Below are positions 53,501 to 63,998 of a DNA stretch of 64,000 nt, in pieces. Numbering within the stretch: the stretch's first letter is position 1; each line of letters begins with the position of its first letter. The notes beneath the pieces were generated by a model, which saw only the letters and a program-made list of their open reading frames with translations, had not been told where the DNA came from and searched no databases. This DNA is from Carya illinoinensis. Lineage: Eukaryota > Streptophyta > Magnoliopsida > Fagales > Juglandaceae. Where the stretch lies: the NCBI RefSeq assembly GCF_018687715.1, contig NC_056767.1:8452001-8516000 (forward strand), given 5' to 3'. A program made the translations under genes and the position numbers.

Positions 53501-55435
53501 TATAATACCATAAAGTATAAATTGTAATTAATATACATTATATACTAATGTATATTAGTATTACTAATGTATTAATATAGTCATTAAAATGAATATATTG
53601 AGAATTTATTAATTAAGCGATAAAATTTTATTAATATATATATTATATATCAAAATAAATATTTATGTTTGAGATGATAATGATTTTATTACATATATTT
53701 TTTATATTAACATAAAATTATAATAACATTATCTTTTATATAATATATATAATAAAATATTATTATAAATATAATATAATTATATCTAATATAAAGAAAG
53801 AGGCGTACATATTAGTCAACAAATTAGAAACAAAGTGGTGGAACCAACAATTTCTTTGAAGAGGGGCTGATATTTTTTAACTGTAAGACACATTTAGCGG
53901 TTAATATAAATAGAAATTAATAAGTTTATTATTTTTCTTATTAATTTTAATTTAAGTTTCATGAGACCACATCCTTGAAAATATATATTATATCGAAATT
54001 ATACAAAATTTAATACCTATAAGAAAAAAAAAATGAGAGAGACATTTTTAAATATATTAGAATTGGCTAAAATTTTAAAAAGTATATGAGAATCATAAAT
54101 ATTTTGGGAGGGCCATGTTCTATATTTATAAAATTATGCTAAATAAAATCTTAAAATCATAGGACTATTTTGAATTTTACATAATTTTAGCATGTCCTCC
54201 CTTAAGCTCAAAGTGTTTCTGGGACTGCTACTTACCATATACAATTTCCCTCAAATGCATATAAAAACTAATGAAACTTAAGTTGCTGCCTCTACGCTCC
54301 CTCAAAATTTTCATGTAATTTAAATTTCCCTCTCACTGCTTGCAACGCATTATATAGAATTTTCATTCCATTTAAATTTCCCTCTCACTGCTTGAGTACA
54401 CTGCAGATGGTATACAAAGATATTCCAGCGCCTTTTATTCGAACAATGGAAGTCCCTCCAACCAACGCCACCACCCTCCTGTTAGAGTGTGCACTGACTC
54501 CTTCACACTCAGAAAGCTACATCGAAAGCCACATGTGAGACGCTAAGAACCAGCAACCACCTGTACAAGAACTGAACCAACAACCTCTATTTTAAGCAAG
54601 AAGAACAGAGCATTGTTCTCCAAACTGAGGGCCATGGCTTGCTGCAGTTGGGCCACGATGCCACCACAAGGAGCAATAGAAGACGCTGGAAAACAAGCCT
54701 CCATTGCCCAGTTGATGTTCATCATGCACCACTGTCTGCAATTCCCACGCCATTTTATGCATAAACTCCCTCACACCATGCTTTCTCTCTCCATTCTCTC
54801 TCTCTTTCTTATCACAATATTTCTTCCTTCCACAGTACATTGTCGCTTGCCAGCCACCTTGTTGTCGCTTCGTAGTTGCTCTCATTGAGAGTCTCTGTCG
54901 CATAGCTCCTGTTTGCTTCTGCGTTTTCAATTTTTTTTTTCCTATTTTTTAGTTTTGATATTCATCCATATTTCTGCATCTTCTATTTAAGTTTTGCTTA
55001 TTTTTTTGTTTGATTCAAGGTACTGATATTGATGTAAAGTGTTGAATTTAATTCATTGACTTGGCTGTAGGAAAAAAAAATGGAAGAGAGATGTTATGGG
55101 TTCATTACTCTTCACCAATCATTTGGAAGAGGTTTTTCTAAACTTAAAATGCATAAATATTACCTGTTTGGATAGTTGCCTATGGATGAATGTGGTTGCA
55201 AGGTTTGTGTTTGGAAGATTGGTTTTTGCTGTACTTGTATGTGTCTTGTGTTCTTGAAGTTTGACATGTCGTCAAATGCCTGTAGTTGGGTTGGATGTTT
55301 GTCCTCATTGGTGCCATACCAATTGTGGGTTACGAGAAATGGCCGGTTTACTGATTTCAAACTCCTCTGTTTGGTCTTTGAAATTTCCACAAACTGACAT
55401 AAGCCGAACAAATCAAGTCACAATGACATAAGCCA
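50564..55435. other. CACTA region upstream of TNP2: no gene recognised
   Basis: This AT-rich stretch probably holds the promoter and 5' leader of the TNP2-like gene. Features seen are local repeats (ACACTTAGGAACT at 51238 and 51283; AGTTTGGCMCTTAAACCAT at 51718 and 51768), a GAA-type microsatellite near 52977-52998, and very AT-rich DNA at 53400-54070. Stretches 52000-52330 and 54420-54900 have a more gene-like, GC-richer composition with short ORFs. I recognise no protein in them. They could be captured host fragments, which CACTA elements are known to carry, or UTR sequence. Confidence 0.5.
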
Positions 55436-55758
55436 ATGTTTCTAGTCCTCTATTTAGTTGTGCTTGGTCTTATAATGACACAAAGGTATCATCTAATATG
55501 CACTCTGGTCCGTATAGGCTTCTCAAACTATATGCACATATTTGAGCTTCTTTCTTGTGATGTTTATGACCCAACTATATACACAATATTGACATTCTTT
55601 TCTTAAGATGCTTATGACTGTATCAATTTATCATAGATCACTATGTTTTGAATAATTTGGTCTGTGTAAGGATTTTTTTTCCCTTTTCTGACAAGTAAGA
55701 AATCAGTGGTTATGCTAGTTTTACTTTTAAATATAGCTAAATAGAGGACTAGAAACAT
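55436..55758. repeat. MITE-like element with perfect 22-bp inverted ends
   Basis: The left arm is 55436-55457 (starts ATGTTTCTAGTCCTCTATTT) and the right arm 55737-55758 is its exact reverse complement (ends AGGACTAGAAACAT). Total length is 323 bp, AT-rich and non-coding. No clear target-site duplication is seen, so it may be a MITE with damaged flanks or another inverted repeat. Just outside, TGACATAAGCC occurs twice (55395 and 55424). Confidence 0.6.
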
Positions 55759-56099
55759 CGGCCAGGTACAATGGAACCCATGTTCTTTGCCATCCAAAAT
55801 TCTCACATGAACATTTTCAAATAGACTTGCAAGTTACACTTTGAGGACTGAGTAAATCTTAAGGGATTCCTTGGAGAAGGTGAAGCTCGAAATAAAAAAA
55901 AAAAAAAAGAAGGCGTGCTTGCCACAAACCCAACAATATGTTTATTGAGAGGGTTAATAATGCAAGTGGGGAGAAGAAGGGGGTGGGGTGGGGGTTGAAG
56001 AGCCTTGTAGAATAGCTTGAGTTCATAAAGCAAATCCTATATACATTTATTATTAGATTGCATTGATTATATATGTTTTTGCATTTGCATTAGAGGTCT
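55759..56099. other. CACTA internal non-coding sequence
   Basis: No gene is seen. It contains a 15-base A run near 55893 and a GGGGTGGGGTGGGGG purine/G-rich patch near 55979-55994. Confidence 0.5.
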
Positions 56100-56982
56100 C
56101 TTGCAACAAAATATGCTGGCAACAAATTAGTGGCAGCGTTTACAATAAGCCGCAATGTAGAAAAAAACAAACTCATGGTGACATTTAGATAAACACCATT
56201 AATAAATTCAAGGTGTCGCCAATGTACTATTAGTGACATTTAAATAAAAGCTGCTAATTTCTATGATGTGTTGGCAACATAATGTGGTAGTGTTTATGTT
56301 AATGCCGCTATTTTAAAAAATACCGTTGTTTAGATAAACGCCGTTAATAACTTCGCCAAAATACTGTTAGTGGCATTTAAATAAATGCCGCCAAATTGTA
56401 TGATGAGTAGGCATCGTCCTAGTGATGGCGTTTAGCTAATATTTAAATTAGGTCATTAGTGACGTTTAGATATATGTCATTAAATTATTTAAGTGCCGCC
56501 GCCAATGTACTATTAGTAGCATTTAAATAAATGCCACCAATTTATATGATGCATCAGCAAATTATTACTAGCGACATTTATCGTAATGCCACTATTTTAA
56601 AAAGTGGTGACGGTCATAAAAATGCAGTTAAAAAATTCAATGTACCGCCGTCAATGTACCATTAGTGGCATTTAAATAAATGCCGTCAATTTATATTATG
56701 CGTCGACAATGTAGTAGCAGTGACGTTTATGGTAACACCGCTAGTATATGCCAGGTAATGGCAACGATAAAGTGGCGGTGTTTCAAGAAACACTGTTAAT
56801 GTAGATACTGTGGTGGCATTTCACTAAATGCCACTAAATTGTATACAAATGCCGCTAATGAGATTTACCAATACCAGCAGTTGCGCAAACGCCGGAACAT
56901 GGGAAATAGCGACCCTCTAGTAATGGCAGGACGGTTACACCGGTAGAAAAATGCTGCATGCAAATTAACGGCATTTGTGTTG
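56100..56982. repeat. Right subterminal repeats and terminus of the CACTA
   Basis: At least twelve degenerate units of the type AGTGGCATTTAAATAAATGC occur, for example at about 56219, 56363, 56507 and 56655. Each is followed by a CGCCAATTTATATGATG-like spacer, so the array is also semi-regular at a longer period. It ends AACGGCATTTGTGTTG near 56982, a decayed inverse of the left end. Sequence of Athila-2 resumes right after. Confidence 0.78.
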
Positions 56983-57436
56983 ACCATTCTGATCCTAAGT
57001 AAGTTTTTGGAAAGATTGGTGGAAGTCTCATTTGTTAGTGTTCCTATCATAAGATCAATGTTTGCTTGTTACTTGTATATAATTGCCTAATTTCTCATTA
57101 GTGTATGTACACCCATTGTCAACTTGATAGAGAGAATCCTCACACGAAACACTTTTATATCTGTGAGTTATAGAGTTCAACATTTCGTTCGAGATGTTCT
57201 TGATGTTGCATGTGTCAGGGTTTTTGGTAAGATGGTTATGGCTTTGAACACACAAACAATCAGTGGATTGCTATAGGTGGATTGCTTGTGATAGACTTAT
57301 TGAATTCCTAAGATTGCTTTGACATGTGAATCTGGAAAGTGGGACTTGGTGGCCTTTGTGTGTGATTTTCTTTGGTCTTTTTTGTTGTTTTGGCATGAAA
57401 ATTGCTAAGGACTAGCAATGAGTAAGTTGGGGGGTG
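56983..57436 (+). other. 3' non-coding region of Athila-2, right part, with PPT
   Basis: It continues from the left part at 14153 and ends with AGTAAGTTGGGGGGTG directly before the 3' LTR, the same polypurine form as Athila-1. No ORF of note. Confidence 0.72.
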
Positions 57437-58123
57437 TGATGAGTGTGCAAAAGTGCACTCTAAATACCTTATTATTGGATTAGAATACTAAAATGTGAAT
57501 AAAAATCATAGAAATTAATGTGTATTCTTGAATTGAGTTTCTATTTATGTTGGAATACTCCTAAACAACTTTTTATATTTAATTTCAGAGTTTATAAAAG
57601 ATCAAGTAAAAGCCAAGTCAAATTCAAAGGAGAACTTTCATGGGGTTTGAGAGCAATTTGGATCAAGAAAAAAAGGAAAAAAATTACAAAAGGAAACTGT
57701 AAGAAGTCTAAATCCAAAATTTGTTAGGAGACAGCCTGGATATACTTTATTAGTTTGATCGTAACTTTCTACTCACATATTGGATTGATTCAATTCTTCA
57801 TGTATTAGAAATCTATCGTAAAGGGCTATAAATTTGTCTCTAATAAGGATTTCCAAATTAGAACTCCTGAAGCACGTATGTGGTTGTCAAGATTAGTCCT
57901 AAAATTTAGGCGACTTTTTTTATGCGGAAATTATGAAGACATTAGGGTTTATTTCCTACGTTATATAAGTAGATCATTAGCATGAAATAAGGGGGAAGGA
58001 GAGGCACACGAGACAAGTTTGAAGAGAGGACAAAATCACTTCCATGGCTGCCGTTTGCTTTATTTTTCTCTAAAGATTTTTATTGTCCATTACATTTATG
58101 GGTAACTAAATTCTCAAGTAGGG
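57437..58123 (+). repeat. 3' LTR of Athila-2, truncated (687 bp)
   Basis: It starts TGATGAGTGTGCAAAAGTGC and follows the 5' LTR to CTCAAGTAGGG at 58123, after which the two diverge completely. About 640 bp of LTR are missing. It keeps TTATATAAG at 57961-57969, which the 5' LTR has lost. Confidence 0.88.
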
Positions 58124-58532
58124 CATGGTTTGGACAATCATGGGGTAGCTTTCTTGTGGAAAGAGCCATTTTGAGTTGTGAGAGGATGGCAAGATTCAGT
58201 TGAGGGAATGGGCTTGTACTTGATGGAATGTGGAGCTGATTTTAGAGTTTGAAACTCAACTAAGGAGGGGTGGTTTTGATGAAGTGTGGGAGTGGATTTG
58301 AGGCTAAAGAAGCTACCCACATGGGCAGGGTATGGCCAATGTAGGTAGCAGGTGGTACATGGGAGTGTGTCTAGGTTGCTTGCAATTATGATCAATCCAT
58401 GTGTCAAGAGAACATGCAACCTGATGGCCGGGGAGAGGGGGGGGGGGGGGAGAGGGCCTCAATTTGGGGTATAAAATTCAAACCTAATGAGGGTTGGGTA
58501 GGGGTAGTACAAGGTGTAAGTGGAAAGGCATG
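58124..58532. other. Unassigned sequence after the LTR break
   Basis: No gene or known repeat recognised. A 14-base G run lies at about 58438-58451. The abrupt change at 58123 suggests a deletion or translocation joint, or an element whose other end I cannot see. Confidence 0.45.
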
Positions 58533-59397
58533 GCGTGTGTTTACACCTGTCCAGTCCAGTCCAAGGAGGGTGATGGACCGAAATTTTTGGTCTATCATTT
58601 TTCCTGTACCAGACTAGACCAAACATTGATAGGTACCAAACCAAACCGGTTGCTATCAATTTGGTCAGTTTGGTTCTGGGAATTTATTAAACATTAATCG
58701 CTAGCAACCGGTTCGGTTTGGCCCAATTATTTATTTACTTTTTCTTGTTTTTCTTTCAAATAAATTAATAAAAAAATTTATTTAAACTAATAAATTAAAA
58801 TTAAGTGAATTATTAATGTAGATTATGTAACTAACAAATTAAAAAAGTATTTTATTATAATTATATTCATGCTGTCGATAGTTATTACTTACTAACTTAG
58901 ACTTTATTTTTTAGTTTGCATAATTATTAATAATGTCATAAAGTTTATATATGGTTAATGAATATCAAATAATTTCATTGTGCATAGATTATTCATACTT
59001 ATTCTTAGGTATTAAAAAAAATTACCTAATTATTTTAATTAAGTGTAAATAGTAGAATATGTATGAATGTATGATGTATTAACTATTTAAATATAATGAT
59101 ATAAATTATCACATGATTTATGATTTATTATTATTTGATAGCATACATTATGTTATATGGCCAATGATAATAAATTATGTCAAAATTATATCATTAACTT
59201 ATATAATTACTATATAAAAATAATATATTAAATTATTAAACATATTTAAAATATATATATATAGGAGTTCGGTCCAGTCTGGTTTGATCCAAAATTTATA
59301 GACTATGGGACCAGGTAGAATTTTTCAGTTCACAATTTGTGGGATCGAGATCTATTGATCTAGAGTCTGGAGTTCGGACCGAACTCCTTACACACCT
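58533..59397. repeat. Candidate transposon-like repeat (GGTTCGGTCC type)
   Basis: An 865-bp stretch has GCGTGTGTTTACACCTGTCC at the left and GGACCGAACTCCTTACACAC at the right. These ends resemble each other as inverted repeats. Both are flanked by GCATG (58528-58532 and 59398-59402). Inside each end are repeated GGTYCRGTCC and AACCGGTTCGGTTTGG words; the centre is AT-rich and non-coding. The short duplication may be chance. Confidence 0.42.
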
Positions 59398-61260
59398 GCA
59401 TGTGTAAGGAGTTAAGGGTTTATAAAAAGGCATGAGTTTGACTTGTTTCATACTCAATCTTCTTACATGTGTACTAAGATTAGCATGTGTGAGTCTAAAT
59501 CAAGGGTAGTGATGATGCCATGTGTCAATGAAGTTTCCTAATCTTTCTAGGCCGACTAGGACGTCCTACATGGAGATGTGGAAGCTGGGCGACGCCATGT
59601 GGCACGCTCCAACTGGCCTATTTGACATCCAAAAATCATGAAAATTTTTATTGCACCGTAAAATCTTAAAAACTTGTAGGAATCCAACGATAGAATCCAT
59701 TTCATCTCAAACTTTCAGCGAATCTTGTTCCCTTAGCGGATCATAAAATCCAAAGTATCTTAAAAAAATAAAAATAAAAAATCCAAAAGGCATTTTGTTC
59801 CCTTTGTGGCTCATTATTTGACTACGTTAACAAGCCGAAACCTAACTAGTTTTCAATCCATGAAATGTCCCTAAGTTTTCATGATATGTCCAAAGTATAA
59901 ATAAAATAAATTGGCACAATGTTTCATGGCGTTAATACAATAGGCACAATGCTTGCCATGTTGGTGGCTCGTCTTATGGTCGCCACATTCAACTTTTGCT
60001 GTCCTAGGTGCTCATACTTCATATATTAGAAAAAATAGACAATACTTTCCACGATGCAAGTCAAGATTGCGAGCACTTTTGCGTTCTATATTGCTTGCAT
60101 GAAGCTCCCAACTTTGGTGAGCTTTGTAAAAAAGCAAAGTGCTCACCCCTAAGTGCGTTAAGAAGCATGGCACGTGCCACCTCAGTGAGCACCATAAGGT
60201 CAAAAATTCTTGCCTCCGAACACCATAGAGGAATAAAGTGTTCGCTTCCAAATGAGCACAATGGGGGCAACAAAGCTCGTCCCCAAGCAAGCACCAGGAA
60301 ACAAAGTGTTCCCCCTCCTTGCGAGCTCCTGGAAGAAAAAATTTCGCACCTATACGAGAACAGGAAAAGCAAAGTTAGGTTGATCGACGGGCAGACAATC
60401 TAGCGGTGGAATGCATGCAAGGTTTCGGTTGGTATATTGTAATAGATCAGACTTACAACATCCAAAAAAAAGAAGGCCGTACACAAGATTATATCCTAAG
60501 AAACTTTCAAAAAGAAAGAGTTTATTAACCACAATATAATTTGTTAAATCACCGTCTGTCGTCGTGGCGATATTGTTTATTAACCACAATGTTTAGAAAT
60601 AATTCCCTTGGTCATTGGGACAAGAGTGCTTTGGGCCATAGTCAAGGGCAGACCACTTTTAAGATACGGACTGATCTCTTCTCCTCTTACATTAGAGGCC
60701 TAGGGCTCTTAAGAAGTGACGATTAGCCGCTTGCGTCATCCCGAAAGTGGAAGATTCACATCAACTCTATGAGTGGAACAAATTGTGAGGTGTTGCTTTG
60801 ATGGAGGGAATATAGATATATTGGCCGTCTCCGGTTAAACCATCTTATGTTCATTAGTTAACATGTTCACCTTTCGGGGTCTGCGTATAAAAGTATATAA
60901 AGATCATGTACATATATATCTATTTATCTGTTTCATTCCCTATAAGAAAAATTCTTATATATAGTTAGTTATTTATGACGAAAAATGATCATTTCCTACT
61001 AAATACAAAAATAAATCAAGTTTTATTGCAATTATTAGTAATTTTCATCACAAATAATCATTAATTATCTTGTAGTAATTTTGTGCAAAAGGCAACGAGA
61101 ATATACCATATTCATTATATGAATTCAATGTTGCAAATTTTGTTCATATTTTCTTTCCACACATTGACATCGTTATCCTCTAAGAAATAATTCCAATTAC
61201 GTTAATAAATTAATGGACCAAATAAAATTATCGAAAACCCAAGTTGATTGCTTTATGAGG
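59398..61260. other. Unassigned 1.86 kb
   Basis: No domain is recognised. The part 60000-60400 has repeated words such as GAGCAC, AAAGTG and TCCAAATGAGCAC, as seen in some LTRs or decayed repeats. TTTATTAACCACAAT occurs twice (near 60519 and 60575). Overlapping ORFs of about 60-130 codons on both strands at 60008-60403 have no family resemblance and are probably accidental. The last 300 bp before Copia-3 are AT-rich. Confidence 0.45.
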
Positions 61261-61506
61261 TAAAACAATATATCTTATGAAGGAAACTCTGCTGTATTGG
61301 ATGTCATAACATTACATATATATAAGCTATTTACATTGTAGCTGTCAGGATAAATATGGAAACTTGTCTAGCCTAAGATCATGCACTGAATATACGTAAG
61401 TAGAGCATGATTACAGGGATGCTAGAAAATCAATTGTAGCCGTTGTCACAGCAATGGTTAAGGCCGAGAGGTGCGTTGCACGCTGTCATGAGATATATCC
61501 TTATTA
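61261..61506 (-). repeat. 3' LTR of Copia-3 (246 bp, TA...TA ends)
   Basis: On the minus strand it starts TAATAAGGATATATCTC and ends TATATTGTTTTA. TTGAAGGGGCG directly before it is a plausible polypurine tract. The pol frame enters the LTR by about 16 codons. Confidence 0.88.
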
Positions 61507-62999
61507 CGCCCCTTCAAGCACAACGTGGAGGAACAAACGTTGAGCTTGTCTCGTAGGAAAGAGAACCGAGTGGAAACAAGTGGTTTGGTTAGCCCATCAG
61601 CTAACTGGTCTTTACTAGAAATGAACTTGACGTCAAGTGATTTTTGTTGAACCTTTTCTCGCACAAAATGGTAATCGATTTCGACATGCTTAGTACGTGC
61701 ATGGAAGACGGGGTTGGCAGTGAGATAGGTGGCGCCGATGTTGTCACACCACAGAACCGGTTGCTGTGGAAGAAAGACACCGAGCTCTCGGAGCAATGAA
61801 ATAAGCCAAAGAGATTCAACTGTGGCATGGGCGATGGCTCGATATTCGGCTTCGGTGCTGGAACGAGCGACTGTCGGTTGCTTTTTGGAATTCCAGGATA
61901 TAAGATTGTGACCCAAAAAGATGCAAAAGCCGGAGGTAGATTTACGATCGTCAGGACAGCCAGCCCAGTCGGCGTCCGAGTAGATGGATAGCTGTGTGGA
62001 AGTAGTCGGACGAATTAACAAGCCAAAATCAACTGTAAATTTGAGGTACCTCAAAATTCGCTTGACCGCTGTCCAGTGCTCTTCGGTTGGGTTGTGCATG
62101 AACTGACAAGTTTTGTTCACTGCAAAGGACATATCCGGACGTGTTAGCGACAAGTATTGTAGCGCACCAACGACACTCCGATAGAGGGAGGGATCAGAGC
62201 AAGAAGAGCCAGAAAGTAACGACAACTTCTGAGAGGAGGACATAGGTGAAGAAACGGGCTTGGCTTCATGCATATTTGTTCGGTGCAGCAAGTTGGTAAT
62301 GTAACGGCTTTGAGACAAAATGAGTCCATCGGCAACAGGCAGAGCTTCTATTCCCAAGAAGTAGCTTAATCCTCCAAGATCTTTTACTGCAAATTCAAGG
62401 CTGAGAGCAGAAATAAGATCGTTAATTGCAGAGGGACTAGAGCCAGTAATTAAGATGTCATCGACGTAAACCAACACAAATGTAGTGACTGAGTCATGCC
62501 GAGAAATAAAGAGAGAGTTGTCCGAGGCAGAGTTCTGAAAACCAAGAGTGCAAAGATGGTCATGAAGCCGAGAATACCAGGCCCTTGGGGCTTGTTTCAG
62601 CCCATAGAGAGCTTTGTGGAGCTGGCAAACGTGATGAGGAAAGCTGGGATGGATGTAGCCGTGAGGTTGGCTCATGTAAACTTCTTCAGATAAGGTCCCA
62701 TGAAGGAATGCGTTTTGAATATCAATCTGTCGGATGGACCAGTTTTGAGAGACAGCAATGGTGAGTACCAACCGGATGGTAGTGGGCTTAACCACTGGGC
62801 TGAAGGTATCAGCAAAATCAATGCCTTGCTGCTGATGATATCCCTTGGCGACTAACCGGGCTTTACACCGTTCGAGAGTTCCATCTAATTTATGTTTGGT
62901 TTTGAAAACCCACATGGAGCCGACGACATTCATTCCAGGTTGCACGGGTACAAGAGACCAGGTGCCTTGTTTCATTAGAGCTGAAAATTCAACATCCAT
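61458..62999 (-). pseudogene. Copia-3 RT and RNase H
   Basis: An open frame of 513 residues, complete for this part. RT begins WSLVPVQPGMNVVGSMWVFK (about 14-33), with ARLVAKGYHQQQGIDFADTF (about 47-66), LYGLKQAPRAWY (about 131-142) and YVDD at 178-181. RNase H has YSDADWAGCPDDRKSTSGF, SSTEAEYRAIAH and HARTKHVEIDYHFVRE, then DQLADGLTKPL. The tail after LKG (NKDISHDSVQRTSRP) is encoded by the LTR. The frame is cut from integrase by a TGA at 63015-63017, so I class it as a pseudogene. The ATG used is just the first methionine after that stop and need not be a real start. Confidence 0.92.
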
Positions 63000-63014
63000 G
63001 GCAGCACGCCATTC

Positions 63015-63998
63015 TCAAAATTTGCAGGCCTCGGAGTAGCACGTGGGTGCTTCAGGAACAGAGCCAAAGGTGAGTAACGCCTGAGGAAGAGGATACCGAA
63101 CCGTGCCATCTGTAGGGACTTTAGCTTTGACAATATTATTCTGAGCTCGAGTCCTCATGGGGTGAGTACAAAGTGGAGGGAGTTCTTCGGCAGTAGCACT
63201 ATCAGATGGCAGGGGAGAGGCAGAGGAGGGCGGTAGGAAGTCGGGAGGAGGAGTGGAGGGTCCAGACGATGTTGATTCAGATGGGACTGACGGAAGGGAA
63301 GACTCGGTTGAATGAGAAGACGCAGGAAGGGAAGCAGGCTGAGATGGGAGTGCGTCCGTGTCGGTTGGAGGGAAGATGAAAGGGAGAAAAGATGTTGTAG
63401 AGGGAGATGCAGATGAAGTGGCAGACGATGGAGGAGGAGTACGAAACGGAAAAGAAGCTTCGTCAAATATCACATGACGAGAGACGAAAATGCGACCGGA
63501 AGTGAGATCAAGACATTTATAACGGCGATGAAGATTACTATAGCCAAGGAAAACACAAAGTTTAGATCGGAAATCAAGTTTGTGTTTGTTGAAAGGACGA
63601 AGGAAAGGAAAGCATGCACAACAGAAAATTTTGAAAGAGGAAAAATCGAGTGCTTGTTTATGTAATTTTTCATGTGGAGAGATGCCAAGAGGAGACGTGG
63701 GAAGACGATTAATAAGGTACGCGGCGGTAAGAAAAGCATCATCCCAGTAGAGGTGAGGAACACTACTATGAGATGGAAGAGAAAGGCCGGTTTCGACGAT
63801 ATGGCGATGTTTCCTTTCAACTGAGCCATTTTGTTCGGAAGTGTGTGGACAAGTCACGCGATGTTGGATTCCAACAGTGGCAAAAAAAGTATGTAAGGAG
63901 CGAAACTCACCGCCCCAATCTGTTTGGACAGATTTGATTTTGCAATTAAACTGTCGTTCAACAAGCTTTTGAAAAGAAATAAAAATTTTCATGACATC
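63015..63998 (-). pseudogene. Copia-3 integrase, C-terminal part (continues beyond window)
   Basis: The frame is open from the window edge to a TGA at 63015-63017. It includes SVQTDWGGEFRSL (second catalytic Asp), SEQNGSVERKHRHIVE (catalytic Glu), DDAFLTAAYLINRLPTSPL, CVFLGYSNLHRRYKC and ISRHVIFDEASFPF-like segments. A long Ser/Pro-rich linker (about residues 190-290) then leads to CYSEACKF and the stop. EWRAAMDVEFSAL continues in the same frame, so a single substitution (for example CGA to TGA) explains the break. The first catalytic Asp and the zinc finger are outside the window. Confidence 0.9.

Larger units (their letters stand above)
14154..56982 (-). mobile_element. CACTA (En/Spm) transposon carrying three large insertions
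   Basis: The left terminus reads CACTACAAAAAAGGCTAAAT at 14154. The right terminus near 56982, read inward on the other strand, is CAACACAAATGCCGTTAAT, a worn partner of it. Both ends carry many short palindromic subterminal repeats of the type GGCGTTTAAAnAAACGCC. Inside are two transposase genes on the minus strand: TNP2-like (50563 to 41513) and a Ptta/En/Spm transposase_24-like gene (41376 to 15184). Removing the three big insertions leaves about 13 kb. A TSD could not be confirmed: TAA is on the left and ACC on the right. The flanks on both sides belong to Athila-2, which supports one element. Confidence 0.8.
8750..58123 (+). mobile_element. Athila-2: deleted Athila-type Ty3/gypsy element split by a CACTA
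   Basis: The two ends of one plus-strand element lie almost 50 kb apart. The left part has a 5' LTR, a tRNA-Asp-type PBS, gag-protease remnants and a 3' non-coding stretch up to 14153. The right part (about 56983-58123) resumes the 3' non-coding region, then has a polypurine tract and the start of a 3' LTR that aligns with the 5' LTR over about 690 bp. Everything between is the CACTA element and its own insertions. Most of pol is missing, so this copy is non-autonomous. Its 3' LTR breaks off at 58123, so no flanking duplication can be checked. Confidence 0.83.

Noticed and set aside
60008..60403. 131-codon ORF and antisense ORFs of about 100 codons
   Set aside because: Three overlapping frames on two strands are open at once, with no recognisable domain, start context or repeat support. 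Chance openness in a locally GC-richer patch is likelier.
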